Shown here in pieces: positions 34,201 to 47,600 of a stretch of DNA of 64,000 nt. Source of the DNA: Paraphysoderma sedebokerense (lineage: Eukaryota; Blastocladiomycota; Physodermatomycetes; Physodermatales; Physodermataceae); contig JAHLJZ010000021.1 of the NCBI GenBank assembly GCA_025602915.1, positions 1 to 64,000 of the forward strand. Reading direction: 5' to 3'. How positions within the stretch are numbered: position 1 is the stretch's first letter; every line of letters starts with the position of its first letter. A program made the position numbers and the translations under genes. The notes beneath the pieces were generated by a model. The model saw only the letters and a program-made list of their open reading frames with translations. It made no database searches and was not told the origin of the DNA.

Positions 34201-36413
34201 CTCTACCCTCGATCATATATATTGATATTTTTGAAGTGATAGGAAAACCACCCCTTTCGTCGACGAGAATGGCGGTAGCGTACCCGAATACAGTACCCGC
34301 CCGACCAAATGCGGATTTCACGTTCAGTTTAGGGTGGCACGACATCAATAGAGTATTGAGCTTCTTTCAGAATTACTTCAGGTCGTTACATGATTCGGGA
34401 GTGAACGTCCTCGAAACATTTGATCTGTATGCACAATACATTATCGATTTCTATTACGTTGTAGTTTCCGTGATGATCAAGGACAAAGTAAGGCTTGTAG
34501 AGGAAGAAGAGCCTTTCGAGCTTGTCAAACAGCTGTTCAACCCTTGGGTTGAATCTTATCCGTCCCATGCGGGGGGTGATCTTCTTCAAAGCAGAAGTGA
34601 GCCTGAAATGGTCGACGATGATCTTACAATTTTTCTTGAACGGCGGGAATTCATCCTTAAACGACTTATTGAATTAATCAATCTTCTTATGGACACGACT
34701 ATGACGCCATATTCAACTGCTTCCAAAGCGTGGTCCTGGATCGAAAGTCTTGTCCCACGCCAAGTTCCGGGTGCCGTAAATTGTCTATTCACTGAGAATA
34801 TTGGAAAATTACAGTGGGCCAAATCATTTACTTGGAGTAAAATCGATTTACGAAAAATACAAGAGACGCAGGCTTCCCTCAACGGTATTTACCTTAACAA
34901 TTTCAATGCAATAGTCAGTTCCGTAATGGGAAAGGTAGACTGGAATGAGAAATCAAAGGATCTAGAGATGTTGAGGGATAAAGAATACTTACTGATCCTG
35001 GCGAACGTTGTGGTTTATATACTGTTGGACATCAGAAAAGGAGACGATGCACAAGGCTTATTTGAACAGATCTCAAACCAATGTATTGAGAGAATGCCTT
35101 GGTACATTTTAAGCAGCGAAGATTATGGCGGTATAATTGATAGGCTGAAAAAGGACATTGGACCAGTTATGGAGTGGCAATCCTGTTTTCAACTCATTCG
35201 ACGAATCGGCGACATCCCTGATGCAATGACATTCAATCACCAGACGGCACCAATATCGTTGAAGGGACAGGCGAACATCTATATATACACGAATTATGTT
35301 ATTTCTCTGGTTGAGCGCCAGCTGAGGCAAATGGCTTTCACCAACTCGTGCAATTTCACCGCAGGTCATCTGGCCACGGTAATTACAGACACCGCTTCCC
35401 TTCACGATTTGATTTCAAACGTAGCAATTCCGAACGAAATCGCTTCTTCATACAGATCTCTTTATCAATTATTAAATAGATGCATTCCGACACATCCTTC
35501 CTTCTCTGCGATGCTTTCGGCTTTCTCCGATTCCATTAATAATTGTCGCTTTGAGCCGAGTCTCCGTTACATCCTTTCCACCGTTTGCACTACCGTCGCC
35601 TCCATACGATGCATGACAGTACTTACCGAACATGTTCTAGATCGATGGTTCTTCTTAACAAAGTCGGCCAGCACCTGGAATCAAGTTGTCCAGATTATGA
35701 TGGTACCGGAGCTCGGCAGACAAGAATTTGTTGAAACTTGTGTTGAGAATTGTCATTTTTTGATATTGCACGCCGCGACAATTCAGGAGCTGTCGAGTGT
35801 GGAAGGGGATATGGCCAATACGATACAATACGTTAACGAAACATTATTCGGGTACTTTGAAAAAGTTCAAGAGAGCGTGGAACGATATCAGGACGAGACT
35901 AAAGCAAAGCAAGTAAAGAAATTGTCGCTTCTTTTTGTTCAATTCAGTAGTTTGTACAGTTGGATTGATGAATTTTTCAATGACGGTTTCAACGAAAATC
36001 CATTACATGCCGATGGAAGATTACTCAAATTTACCAGTTTTTTGTTCAAATTGGGGGAAGAGAAACAGAAGGCTGGAATATTGGGTATAGTAGGATTGGG
36101 GCACAAATCGAATATTGATGTTGAATTTCGATTGTTCTGTCGAATTGTCGCTACATTTTTGGTGACTCGTTCTCGAGGTAGAAATGTGAGCTCATCAAGT
36201 GGTGCTGATTGGGATCGATTTGGAGATTCTGAAAGTTTGATAAAATCGTTGAAGGAGTTGGTCAATAATGAGGATTGCAAAGGTTGTGATGAAGGTGCGA
36301 AATGGGCGCTGGAAGTATTAGATAATAGCGAGTTGCGATTAAAACATTTTGGAGAGTTTGTGAAAACCGCGGCGAGAATGTTACTGTTAAATATTGGATA
36401 CCTATTCTCGTGA
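28227..36413 (+). CDS. EPG5: EPG5-like autophagosome-lysosome tether
   Basis: Exons 28227-28388, 28477-28545, 28614-30678 and 30739-36413 join in frame to about 2,656 aa, close to human EPG5 (2,579). The N-terminus is basic (PRRKRKPKNKTKK), then a Pro-rich segment with repeated LYPPIP/LYPSAP motifs as in EPG5. Colinear matches continue: LPIHTFIRNL for FPFHELFQHL, RLWQFLGEIDYQ...CWKLL for GIWLFMSEMPFG...LWKLF, and LLSGLPLHMWNMTEEDVSVI for LFKELPLYLWQPSASEIAVI. The rest is long alpha-solenoid-like sequence. In animals EPG5 binds Rab7 and LC3 and drives autophagosome-lysosome fusion. A WIVIDD motif at residue 477 sits where human EPG5 has its WTLVDE LC3-interacting motif. The family is missing from budding and fission yeast, so its presence is notable. 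It converges on myosin V. Confidence 0.85.
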
Positions 36414-36747
36414 TTTCTTTGTATTCATATGACCTGTATTATACTTGATTGTTAATTTTTTTTGTGAATACCAGACATTCTGTGACATAATTCTATAAGT
36501 CATGATGTGTTGTTTATTTCAATGGATGATTTAGTTATAGTGATGTCGGCGAATCATACTAATATTATTACAAGGACGAAGGACGACGGAAATTGTGTCT
36601 AATAGTACAATGAAGGATAAACGAAAGATATACTTGAAGGAGCCATGGATCTTTCATCCGTGGTCTCGATGTCCATTGACATTACAGGTCAACAAGTAGG
36701 AACGAGTAAACCACCAATCATTATCAATAACGCTATTTAAGCTAAGT
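36414..36747. other. Convergent intergenic, EPG5 / myosin V
   Basis: 334 bp between two stop codons. AT-rich 3' regions; nothing specific. Confidence 0.5.
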
Positions 36748-39700
36748 TTAAGCAAACTTAAACAACAGAATGACTCGCGGTAACTCCATCTCTAAATCGC
36801 CCGGTAAGTATTTTTCAATTCCTTGGACTCGTCGAGGTTCAGGTTTTTCGAACCAGGTGGAATCATTATCGGGCGTCATTTCGAGTAACAAAACGTCGTT
36901 CTTCTCCGATGATACAGACCTTCTGGCCACCGCCTTGAGGATTTCTGCCAAAATTAGTATCGAAGAACATGTGGTTAATTCAAGCCAGTTATCCGAAGCA
37001 GAACAAGAACAAAAAGAATAGAATAATCACATACCAGGACTAATAGGATTCTCAAAGTCAGCAACAGTGTAAATTGACATCAACTTTTTAATTTGGGTAG
37101 GACTCAATAAAAAGCAAACATCAAATAAATCTTCAATATATAATTCTATATTCTGCGGTGTCGCTTTATTCAATTGTAACAACTTGGCGGCTTGCATTAA
37201 TCGTTCGAGATGGAGTGCGCCTTCGCTTAATGCATGCTGATTACACCATTCAATAAGTCGAGACACGTTGTATTGAATTTGCATTCCTGTTGTTGCAAAT
37301 GTTAATCGCCGAGTAATACGAAAAGGAACGAAAAGGGTTATAAAGTTACCTCGTTTCCACGTACAAAAATTCTTCCTCATGATCAGATGATTGAAAGAAG
37401 ACACCCCAATCATTTTCAATAATTCGTTATAAGTTTGTCGGACAATACTGTCATCAACGTAATAGAATTTCATGACTTTCCACAGATTAGACAAGAAATC
37501 GAGTAAGTTTTCAATAGTATACGCCGCAGTCGGTACCAACATCTTCAAAAATCCGCCAGCACCACTCGATGAATCTTTTGATATAAATCCGGGTAATGAC
37601 TGATTTTCGATGACGGCGGGAACTATGAGTTTCTGCAAGCGTTTCTTCACTGCCCGTAAGTAATTTAGGAACAGGTCGATTATTAAAAATTCGAGATCGT
37701 TCTTGATTTTGGTGATTCCACGATCCATTTCTACATTTCCAGAGGAATATCTCTCTTGAGTGGATTTTGTGCGGTCTTTGTCGTCTTTGGTGGACTTAAT
37801 AATACTTAGTAGTTCGAACAAATTTGATAGCCAAAAGCATGGCAGTTCATCTTCATCAATTTTGGACTACCGAAATAATTGTCACATGAAAAGTACAGGC
37901 AACGAGATATAGGTTAATAATCATCATCCAGTCACATGATGGGGTAAAGGAAAGGGGGACATACAAAAGCTTTGTCTAGTACAGCTCTCATACAATTAGT
38001 CATAACACTTTGCATGTTTCCGGTCAAACCATGTTGCCACAATTTGATGACAAACAAACCGATAACGTGGGCGGGGAAAAACACTTCACGCCGAGTACAA
38101 TCTTTGGCTGTCATAGCCGGGGCCTTTAAATTCTTCACCAATCTTTCTACGATTTCGTTTTCAAGTTTGGGGTCTTGAAGGAGAGTAAACGTATGCTGGG
38201 AGTTTGGAATATTAAGAAAGAATGGTTAATGCCCAGTCCCAAAGAAGGATACAAGAGAAAAAAATCATCCACACGAACCTCTTGTTCCATTAATGCTTCT
38301 TCTACTGTTCTTGGTGAAATTCTACCTGGCAATCCCACACCGCTATTAACAGAAAGTGACAGTTTCCTATCCAATTCTGCCGTTTCTTTTTCTTCGCTTG
38401 TCCATGCTTCAACACTGGAATATCTTCTCTGTCTTTTCGGTGTCAATGGACCTGATTCACCTGCTCCATTCACACTACTAGGTGGAGTAATCGGTCTAAT
38501 ATCTTGCCACAAGGATTGCGTTTGGGCGGCGCCGGGTACGAGAGCGGCAGCGTAAGGATTAGAGGTGGGTGAAATGGGGGAAGTTTGATTTGAAATTTTC
38601 GACAATCGATCTTTTTCGGCCGACATTTCCGCGAGTTGCTGTTTCAACGTTGCGATCTGTTGGGTGAGCGCATTAATTGTTGTAGCTTCTGCGATTGCTC
38701 CAGCGGTCGGACTAGTAGCGGAGGATACTTTTGGTGTCCCTGGTCGTCCATGGGCGGCGGCAGCGGTTTGAGCGGTACCAGGACGATTCTTCGCAGCAGC
38801 ACCAACCGATTCTTTCAGTTTTGCTATTTCTTCTTTCTGCTTTGTCAGTTCGAGTTGTAAATTTGATATGTCCGTATCCTTGGACTTGATGATATCATTT
38901 GCGGCATTCAATTTACTCTGTAACCCTTGCTTGTCGTTCATTAACCCTTCAACTTCTTTTCTGCCGCTAGTGCTATCATTCAATTTCCTCTCCAACTCCT
39001 TCTGATTTGAATTAATATTCTCGTATTTCTCTTTCCAACTCTTAACTTGGTTCTCTAATGCAGCCAATTTCTCGAGTAGCATCTTATTCTCATTCTCTTT
39101 TTGAGCCAAAGATTGAGTCAATTCGACAACCTTGTTTTCTAATCGATATTTGAGTTCTTGAATATGATTCAACGATCGAGCTTCGACCTTGAGTGATTTG
39201 AGTTGTTTTCTGGCTGCTCGTCGTCGGGTACAAGATTGTAGCAGAATAACAAGTTTACGTTGACGCTGGTATTCTTTACGTGCTTTATAGCCACGATATA
39301 CTTTTTGAATTTGAAGTGCGGCTTTTTGTTGACGGAGATGAGACAATTCTTGACGAGCTTTGTAAGATCGATAAGCTATAATTCAAGTACAGAAGAAGTC
39401 ATTCATTTTGTGCTTTTTCTGGTTCAAACAAACAACACATTAGAGAAGCCAAACAACATACTACACTGTATAGCAATCGCCGCATTCCTGGTCGTTTTAT
39501 ACGCTTCTCGCTGATAGTAACCTCTCCAATATTTTTGAATAGTAGTCGCAGCTTTAGTTTGTCGAATCGATTTGGCCTGGTTCCGTGCCACTTTACCACG
39601 GATGACTAGAGGTGCCAAAGGATTAGGTCAGTAACCCCATTCAAACTTACTCATGACATATGTCGGAAGCATAACAAAATGAGAAGAAATAGGAAATCAA

Positions 39701-42700
39701 GTGAATCAAAGAATATGAAAAATAATAGCGTACGGGATTGAATTTTAACAGCTGCCTTTCGTAATCGTAAGTATTTTCTTCTAGCAATAAATCTACGGAT
39801 ATTCTTCTGGATTAGGGTTACGCATTGGTTGAGTTTATCGGATCGGAGTTTTTCTAGGTAGGCGAGCTATAATTTGTGAAGCCAGAGAAATGAAAGTTAA
39901 AGTAACTCTAAGAATAGACGGTAATATGATCTGAGAGAAAAGGAGTGACTAACCTGCCCGGCTTTGAAGAATAGCTTTGTCAAACCCACTTGATACCTTT
40001 CTTCATCTTTCACGCGCTCCTTCAGAATCACTGTGGCCATTTCTCTCACGTCTCGACTCCATTTTTTACTTTCTACGAGCAAATAATATCTATCCGCAAA
40101 TTCTTCAAAACTCCAACGACCAGGGAATCCTAATGTACTGATTCTAATGGTTTCCAACACACCACAAGCACGTAACTGTGAAAGAACCATAGGTGCGTCA
40201 AAGGAGAATGGAGTTTTTGAGGAGTTGGGTTTGATACAACGGATGTACGATACATTCGTGGAGTTAATGGTCGTCATCAGTTCATTTAGAGAAGCTTTGA
40301 AAACGGAACCCAGGGTCTGTTTTGTGGGTTGTTTGGTTCTTGCTGCACCAAACTTAGCTGCCGATTGGTTCATCGAAGGGGATGATTGCGAGGAGTTAGA
40401 ACCATGACCGACTTTGTGGCATGCGATGACGTCTTTGACGAACGGGAAATTCGATTCGTTAAAAACTTCCAGAATTTCATCCGGCACTGTATCTTTGTTT
40501 TTTTCCAAGAATCCATCAACTTCGTAAGCGACGTCATGAGCGAAATGGTGGACTATGAAGGCAGAGTTACTAAAGCGGGGTTTAGAGAAATATGTCTTTG
40601 ATTTGGCATCTTTCGGTGGTGGTGTAAAATGTTGATAGAGCTTGTCTATATATGATTTATCACTACCGCTTGGTAACCGTGATTCCTAATCGAGATAAAG
40701 AAATAGTAAACGAGAAAATGACGCGAAATTAGTGGTTGATGGAAGGGGGATGGGTTAGTCATAGAAGCTATGAATCAAGAATGGTTGAAAACTTGCCTCA
40801 TCAAGCAGTGACAAAATTCCGAGTTTCCCTTCAATCAATTCAATACATGGCTGATTATCATTGAATTCTAAATTAGGCATTAGACGGATGGTCAGGATCC
40901 ACACATGCTTGGCAACCTCGGTCTTGCGATCTTCTCAATTAGAAATTAAAGAGTGAAACAAACCAATAAAACTCCAGTTAATTTGCTCCTTCACATACTC
41001 TTCTTGTTCCAATTTAAACACATGTGAATTGAATTCTTGTTGTAATTTCTCATTGGCATAATTAATACAAAACTGTTCAAAACTGTTTCGTTTGAAATGT
41101 TCAAATCCATAAATATCCAATACACCGATAAAACTCTTGGATTTACTCTTAACAGCTTCGGTACAGAGTGAATCATTAATTTTCGTAACAATCCATTCAA
41201 ATAGCCCAGAGTAGATGTATTTGGATACCGATTCTCGAACGACCATTGACTGTGCCGCGGTTAAAGTTTTAACGATCTTTTCGGATCTTGTGATGATTTG
41301 TTTTTTCAGAAGCCATTTCTTAAAGTCCGGTAAAGAAAGATGCAACAGTTTGGCCACCATCATGAGTGCGGGATCGGTATCCGAGATGGTTGCTTCGTCG
41401 GATCGGGATTGGGTGATTTCCATGTTACCGAGGTGAAGTAAGGCAGCTAAGAGACGAAATATCTGCCATTGAACGGAAACAGAAACTCCGATCGTTGAAA
41501 GCGCTCTCTGAGTGATTTCGAATTCTGCAGCATCATCAACACCTGGGATAACACCGTTGCCGCCACCTTGATTGAGGTAAAAGAATTGAGTGTGGGATCC
41601 CAGGCCAAGTTCCTTCTTTTCTGCAGCTGGTGCGCCAGCACAGAGTTGATAAAATCTTAAGTTATGACGCAATGATTAGCCAGCATTCAAATAAATTAAG
41701 AATAGGGAAGGCAACTAACATGTGATAATTTCGTTCAGATTCGGGTTGAAATACGACTCTAGATCGTTCCAACAAATATGTTCTAATCCTCGCACCTACG
41801 ATATTGGTGTGTTTATCAAACAGCAATTCGATATATTTACCAAACCGCGAAGAATTATCATTCCTTGTTGTCTTGGCATTACCGAATGATTCCATGATGG
41901 GATTTGTCGCTAAGACTTGCTCTTCGACCTCACTTGCGGCAACACCGGTGTCAGTACCACCTGGGGACAGAACGGTATCTCGAACAGAGGAAGATTGGCG
42001 GACGAGTTGTTTTTCGTCTGAATCGGCCGTAGCAAGGTATCTCTATATATTGATAATAAAAAGAATCAGCAAAAGACAAAGACCAAACTTTGGTGACAAA
42101 GACAGAAAAAAAACGGCAATCCCATTACCATAATATATTTCGCCGAAACCGTTTTACCAGCACCTGATTCCCCAGAGACAATGATCGACTGATTTTTGCC
42201 TTCTCTAATCATACTTCTAAAGGCATCTTCTGAAACGGCAAACAAATGCGGTTCTAATTCTCCTCTACGTTTACCTGAGTACGCTCTAACAACATCAGGT
42301 GAATACAGCTGCACTTTCTGAAAGGGATTCATGGCTATGAGTACAATCCCGGAATAAGTGTAGATATTGTGCTGAGCATAACGGGTTCGAATGTTGTGAA
42401 GGACTGATAATGTATGGGTCAGATACGGTTTAAACACGACTGAACTAACTTGAGAAAATAGAGCTCAATAAACAGACCTGCAGGCTCATGCAAATACGAT
42501 AAACTTGTCAAATCGTCAATTCCTTCCAACATCGGCGGGTTCTTTAACGGTGGCAACACTGCCGTCGTATCTTTGAGTTCAGCCAATTTCGATATCGAAG
42601 TCGTAACTGTGGCTTCCTATATTATTGTTTTTCAAAAAAAGGTGGATATTTGTTATCAATTCTTAGCATACTGGTGCTGTATGCAGAGAAATTACGGAAA

Positions 42701-43007
42701 TTTTGTCTTAGGAGCGAGATCAGTTTACCTTTTGCCTGTCGTCTATTAACACCAACGTTAAATTATCACCGTCTATTGATTTACTGGACACTGTAGCAGC
42801 AATCCATCCTTCTTGCTCGTCGACGACCCATATTTTAGTGCCCTATCATTTTATAGAATAAAAGACAAGAAAGCAACAATGAACAGATATAAAGAGGCGT
42901 CAACAGAAGTGCCCAATAAACGAGGTTGCGACGAAGAATTATAAAATAAATGACAAGGGCCAACCTTGACGTATAGGGAGAGCAGCGTTTCGACATTCAT
43001 AGACATA
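36748..43007 (-). CDS. Class V myosin (Myo2/Myo4-like)
   Basis: Fifteen exons from ATG 43007: 42966-43007, 42729-42842, 42478-42616, 42129-42403, 41720-42042, 40964-41655, 40797-40867, 39954-40685, 39734-39866, 39462-39605, 38279-39375, 37965-38195, 37350-37866, 37035-37286 and 36748-36944. They sum to 4,959 nt, 1,652 aa, every phase agreeing. Motor landmarks are [12 protein letters not shown] (SH3-like), HEPAVLHNI, P-loop [15 protein letters not shown], switch [11 protein letters not shown], the relay [10 protein letters not shown], and [11 protein letters not shown]-like [12 protein letters not shown] motifs ([27 protein letters not shown]), a coiled coil (about 38780-39200) and a Ser/Pro linker follow. 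The DIL cargo-binding domain closes it with SPEILKAVA and [16 protein letters not shown]. It carries vesicles and organelles along actin. Exon 7 ends in a GC donor, and intron 13 (37287-37349) is 63 bp and open. Confidence 0.95.
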
Positions 43008-43361
43008 ATTAGGGTATGTTTGTGACTATTAGAGTAAATGGAGGATTAAGGCAGCGGGTTTTGTGCGAGTGTATTTGCGGGCGAATTGGACTGCGGAGCT
43101 TAAATAGCTCATTCAAGGGTGAAGATGAGGGACGGCGGATGTAAGTCTACTCTGTTGATGCACAACCTATCCTAGCCGACACTGTTATTGCTGTTGTTGT
43201 TGATATTGGTGGATATGTGTTGTGGAGAGTGATAAATTCAATATATGTGGACAGTTCCCTTTTACGCCGGGTCACCGCTCGGCCCATTCCACTTTTGATT
43301 TGAAACCTGCGACGACACTAAATATCATCTGCAGATTATAAACTGATTATAAACTGCAAAT
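43008..43361. other. Divergent promoter, myosin V / COA8
   Basis: 354 bp. It has a GTTGTTGTTG tract near 43195 and a duplicated ATTATAAACTG just before the COA8 start (43334-43357). No other element is clear. Confidence 0.5.
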
Positions 43362-43880
43362 ATGTTGAGGAGAAAACTGTTCTCACTCATCAGACCCTAT
43401 GTCCGCCTCGCTTCCTCCCTCCCTTCCCAGTCCTCCAGCTCGGTCCTCGTTTCCTCCCCGCACCCAGTCTCGAAAATAAGGCTCATTAAGCTACCTGTCC
43501 CTCATGACGAAACTCCCCAGGAAAAAGACTACAGAATTGCCCTGGAATCGAATATGCTGTATCATCATCAATTTTGGGAGAAAAATAACTCGAAATTTAT
43601 GCAGGCTCAGCAGAATTCAGGTTGGTTGATCGAAGAATGATTTTTTAAGTCATCGTTCGCTCACTTCCATTTTGATAATTGACAATTAACCTATACACTA
43701 TACAATTCAATAGGCTCCCCGCTTTTCTATAGAGATTTTATGAGGGAGAATCGACATATCCATTTGTCGTATAATATGGAGTGGTGGAAACGGAATCTTA
43801 AAACAGTAGGTTTAGGCTACAAGGCGCTCTTCAGTAGAATAACATTGAACATCGGTAATCGTTTGTCACCGAAAAAATAA
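43362..43880 (+). CDS. COA8: COA8 / APOPT1-type cytochrome c oxidase assembly factor
   Basis: Exons 43362-43620 and 43714-43880, 141 aa. The N-terminus is a typical mitochondrial presequence, Arg/Ser/Leu-rich with no acidic residues (MLRRKLFSLIRPYVRLASS). The family core follows: YRIALESNMLYHHQFWEKNN (human: YxxLRxEVxDFNQKFWAxQN), then FYRDFMRENRHIHLSYNMEW (human: [20 protein letters not shown]). The C-terminus is LSPKK, as in the human KLRPKPK end. COA8 protects complex IV assembly against oxidative damage in the matrix. The human protein is longer in the middle. Confidence is high because two separate blocks align in order with similar spacing. Confidence 0.85.
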
Positions 43881-44666
43881 TCTACTATATTCACCGATAT
43901 TGAGAGTTGATTGAGGCTGCGAACTTATTTTAAGTTGAAAGAAAACGATAACTGTATATGTAAATTATATTTGTACATGCCGTCAAGGCACTAATGAGCT
44001 GACCACAACGAGATGTTTTGACAATTTTGCGATCGAATTTCAAAAGAAACCCATATATTCTTGATATGTTTCAAGAGAGAATAATTTAACATCTCATTCC
44101 TTCATAGCAACAATTGTATGATCTACACCAAAATGTGAAAAACGATTCAAATGAATCTTACTGCCATTCCCATTGCACGTAGTGTTAATTTTTTCTCTGC
44201 CGACAAAAGGGTCTAATGTAATACAACACTGGCCAAAAGTAGTGTATAACTTAGCTCCAAATGTATGTAGAACATTCTATACATTTCGCTACTTCCGACA
44301 TGAGTCACCCATCGGATCTTGTGAATTGCTTTTCTCCTGCTCCGACATCGAGAGTTCCTTCCATCCCGCGCAGAAAGCAATCTGGTGGATGTGACGTCAT
44401 CTGGTTATGACTCGGGTCAATGAAAACTATATATTGGTCTTAGTCCCTTGATAAAACTAGAACTAAAGGTGAAATGCACCATTGCGGTTGTATTCATTAA
44501 TAAGAAAAGTATTTGCAGAAACCACAAACCTCGAAGACCGACACGCCCAGTGAATTAAAAACCCAGGTAATTTGTTTTCATATGTGCAGAGTTCACCACT
44601 ATATATACGCTCTCTGTCTCACTCTATGTTTTGCTTTCCAGTGTACAACCACCGAAGAGGACTACT
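43881..44666. other. Intergenic upstream of the ALDH-like gene
   Basis: 786 bp. It holds a perfect CRE at 44392-44399 and a probable 5'-UTR intron (donor CAG/GTAATT at 44568, acceptor CCAG near 44640). The short open frame at 44513-44695 cannot be joined in frame to the gene. Confidence 0.5.
44392..44399. promoter_or_regulatory. Perfect CRE (TGACGTCA) before ALDH-like gene
   Basis: Second perfect CRE in the window, about 270 bp upstream of the ATG at 44667. It is a candidate target of the Atf1-class factor encoded at 22.5 kb, by known site preference only. Confidence 0.45.
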
Positions 44667-47600
44667 ATGAAACCGGTGAAACCACATGCCCATGATTCAG
44701 ACATGGCAGCTGTGTCGGCCTACGCTCGAATCCTTGGGCCTCGTTCGGACAGAAATCAAAAAAGTGACATCGATTCAACTTATTCTTCTTTAACCTCTAG
44801 TCCGATTAAAGAGACAAGAGAAGGAGACTCATCAAAAATTGAGCAATACGGCAGTGAGAGTGATGGTGAAATTGATTCGGCAGAAAAATTTTTGGAGCCT
44901 GGACGTGAATCAGAAAAGCAAGGCGACAGATCAAGGAGAATAGGCAAAAAACGATCGAGGAAGGTTTGTAAATTGGAGCAGTTACTTCTGTTGAGAGTAC
45001 CTTTTGGAAGGCTGTAAACACCAGGGCTCGGTTGGCGCCCCCACTGGATCGTTCGATTAAAATTCTCTTTCTGATTTAATTATTCAGTTCGCCCCAAGCA
45101 TTCACAAATCTCTCTCCGCACCCAACAATTTCTCCTTTCAATCTCGCCAAACATATTTGAATGCTCTCCTTGACTATGTTATCGTCAATGCCAAAGAAAT
45201 CGAGAACAGTCTGGCTAGAGATGGGCTGTGCAAATGGGATGTAGTAGGAGAATTAAACTGTGTGTTGGGAGAAATAGAGAATCTAAGGAATTCTTTCGGC
45301 AATTGGCTAGGTGAAAAGAATGAAGCTACCGGACGTCGCTGTAAGTTCCTCTCTTCGTGTGGAGGAGAACCACCTTATTACTTCGTATGTCTACATTTCT
45401 GTGTTGACCTCTTTGTATCATAGATTTCCGCTTTCCGTCTTTTTTCTCATCCATAAGTCTATTTAATCGATACGCCACCACGGCGACCACCTCTCGGCAC
45501 CCGATCGGTTCCATTCTGCTCGTTCCATCGCACATCCACCCACTTCAGTCACTTTTCACGCCGTTGGCAGCTTCCATTGCAGGAGGGAACCGTAGCTTGA
45601 TAAAGCTCAATGCTCTTGCTCCTTCTTTTTCTGAATTTTTAAGAAGCAGCTTGAAAGAATGGATCAATGTCGACGTCGCTGAGATCGTTGGTGGGGAAAC
45701 AACCGCTCAAATGAGCATCGAGCGGGAAGATGAAAGAATGCTGAGGGAAGTGAAAGAGGTTAGCGAACTCATAGAAAAGGGTGTCGATATGGTTTGGGCC
45801 AGGGTAGATGGAATGAGGTATGGTAGAGTTTATTCTTACTCTTTAACTTCGATGGGCTGCACTATCAATTATTGGGTGTTGACAGTGGATTTCGCCATTG
45901 CTCGCGCTAAATCGAATCTTTGACAAAATTTTTTCCCTTGTATCTGTATCCAGCAAAACAATGGCGACGGAACTTAGCAAATTGGCATCTGTGAATCCAA
46001 ATACGCCATTCATTATTGAAACGGGAGGTATATGGTGCGGAAAGTTTGATTATATCATCACTGGATACATTCGCTGAAGACGTGCCATTAACCAGACGAC
46101 TTTAGTCCAGTGATAATCGACTCCTCTGTCCCGCTTTCCGTTGCATCCAATCGAATCATTCACGGGAAATTTACATGGGCGGGACAAAGCCCTACCAGTC
46201 CATCATTCTTAATCGTCATATCTCCCACTTCCTCCGCCCCGTCCCCCTCCCCTGACAATTCTTCGAAGTCCACTTCACTCCCGTTATACCTAAAACAAAA
46301 TTTTCGCCAGAAAGTACAACCAGATCTGACGAAAAAAATTATACTTCACCTTCGAAAGACATTGGTGAGGCACTACTCTCTCGACCCATCATCTTCATTA
46401 GATTATACTCGTATAATCACTCGTTCTGATTACCACTTACTCAAAAAGTTAATGTCGGAAGAACCGGGCCAGGGTAACTCCACAACGAACAAGGAGAACA
46501 TGAGTGCTAGTGAAAGTGGAGTTTGGGTTAATCATCATGAAACTGACGCACAAAAAAACGATGATTTTAAAGTAGAGTCGGAGATTGAATCAGAGTTTGA
46601 AAATGAAAGTGAAAATGGGGTGTACGCAGGTGGAGATAATGGATTTTTAGTTGAGCGAGCAATTGATGGAGAAAATTATATCGGGGAATCCAGCACCGAG
46701 TTTCGGAAGGGGAAGAAACCCGAGATCAAGGACCCTGATACTTCTTCACGAGTAAGAAAAGAAGGGAAAGCAACAGTCAGCGCAGATTTTAATGACGAGA
46801 CAAGATATATTGCACCGAAGATAGTTGACATGAAAGTTGAAGGAATGGAAGAACTGATACAGCATGATGTATGTATTCTTTCGCTCCTCATTTTTGCTGC
46901 AGTTTCCGTACTAACATTGTGTGTTTTATTGACAACTAGGTTCGCGGACCGATCCTTCCAGTGGTAGAAGTCGCGTCTTTCGAGGAGGCAATCACTTTCT
47001 TACAAAATAGGTATACCTATCTTAACCCATCTTCAACGTAATGTATTATGCAAACTAATTAATTTTCCTTAGGAATAGAAAGTATTCAGTTGTTTATGTG
47101 TTTTCGAAGGATAGGACGGTCGTGAAAAAGGTGAAGGAAAATGTGTGGGCTGATGGTATAAAGTTTTACTTAATTCGCATTTCACATCTCTGGAGCTGAC
47201 AAACTGCGTTGTATGACTTTAGTACATTATGTGAATGATGTTATACCAAAGTATCAGGGTAAGCCTTCTTTTTAAAACCGTGGCCTACTTGTCTGTTCAT
47301 TTACCTTTAATTACACTTCTGTAATATTGTTCTCTCATTTCCCTCCTATGACTTAAACAGCGCCGCTATTTCCTCTACCCCTTTCCATCGCCCCTCCTTA
47401 CTTCTCGGCGCACGCCTACTTCACAATTTTTACCACTTCCACTCCTACTATCTCGATACCTTGCTCTCGGTCTATGGAAAAACTTCGTAAACCACATATT
47501 TATCCACCTTACGATAACTTGAAGCTTCAACACTGGAAATCCAAGATCTGGAAAACAGAATTCATGGATCACCGTGGTTCAAGTCGCGTTTGGTGTTATA

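Noticed and set aside
36770-37021. 83-aa open frame on the plus strand
   Set aside because: It is antisense to the last myosin V exons; the minus strand encodes the conserved end of the DIL domain.
42403-42450. Alternative acceptor adding [12 protein letters not shown] before VLHNI in myosin V
   Set aside because: It also keeps the frame, but the acceptor at 42404-42406 restores the invariant HEPAVLHN motif, so it is preferred.
44513-44566. Possible first coding exon of the ALDH-like gene
   Set aside because: In every phase the join to the downstream exon meets a stop, so it is at most 5' UTR.
46027-46108. A splice that could restore a canonical ELGGKSP in the ALDH-like gene
   Set aside because: The best acceptor (46096) gives ETGDDFSPVIID; no combination yields both GG and KSP, and none affects the missing Cys.
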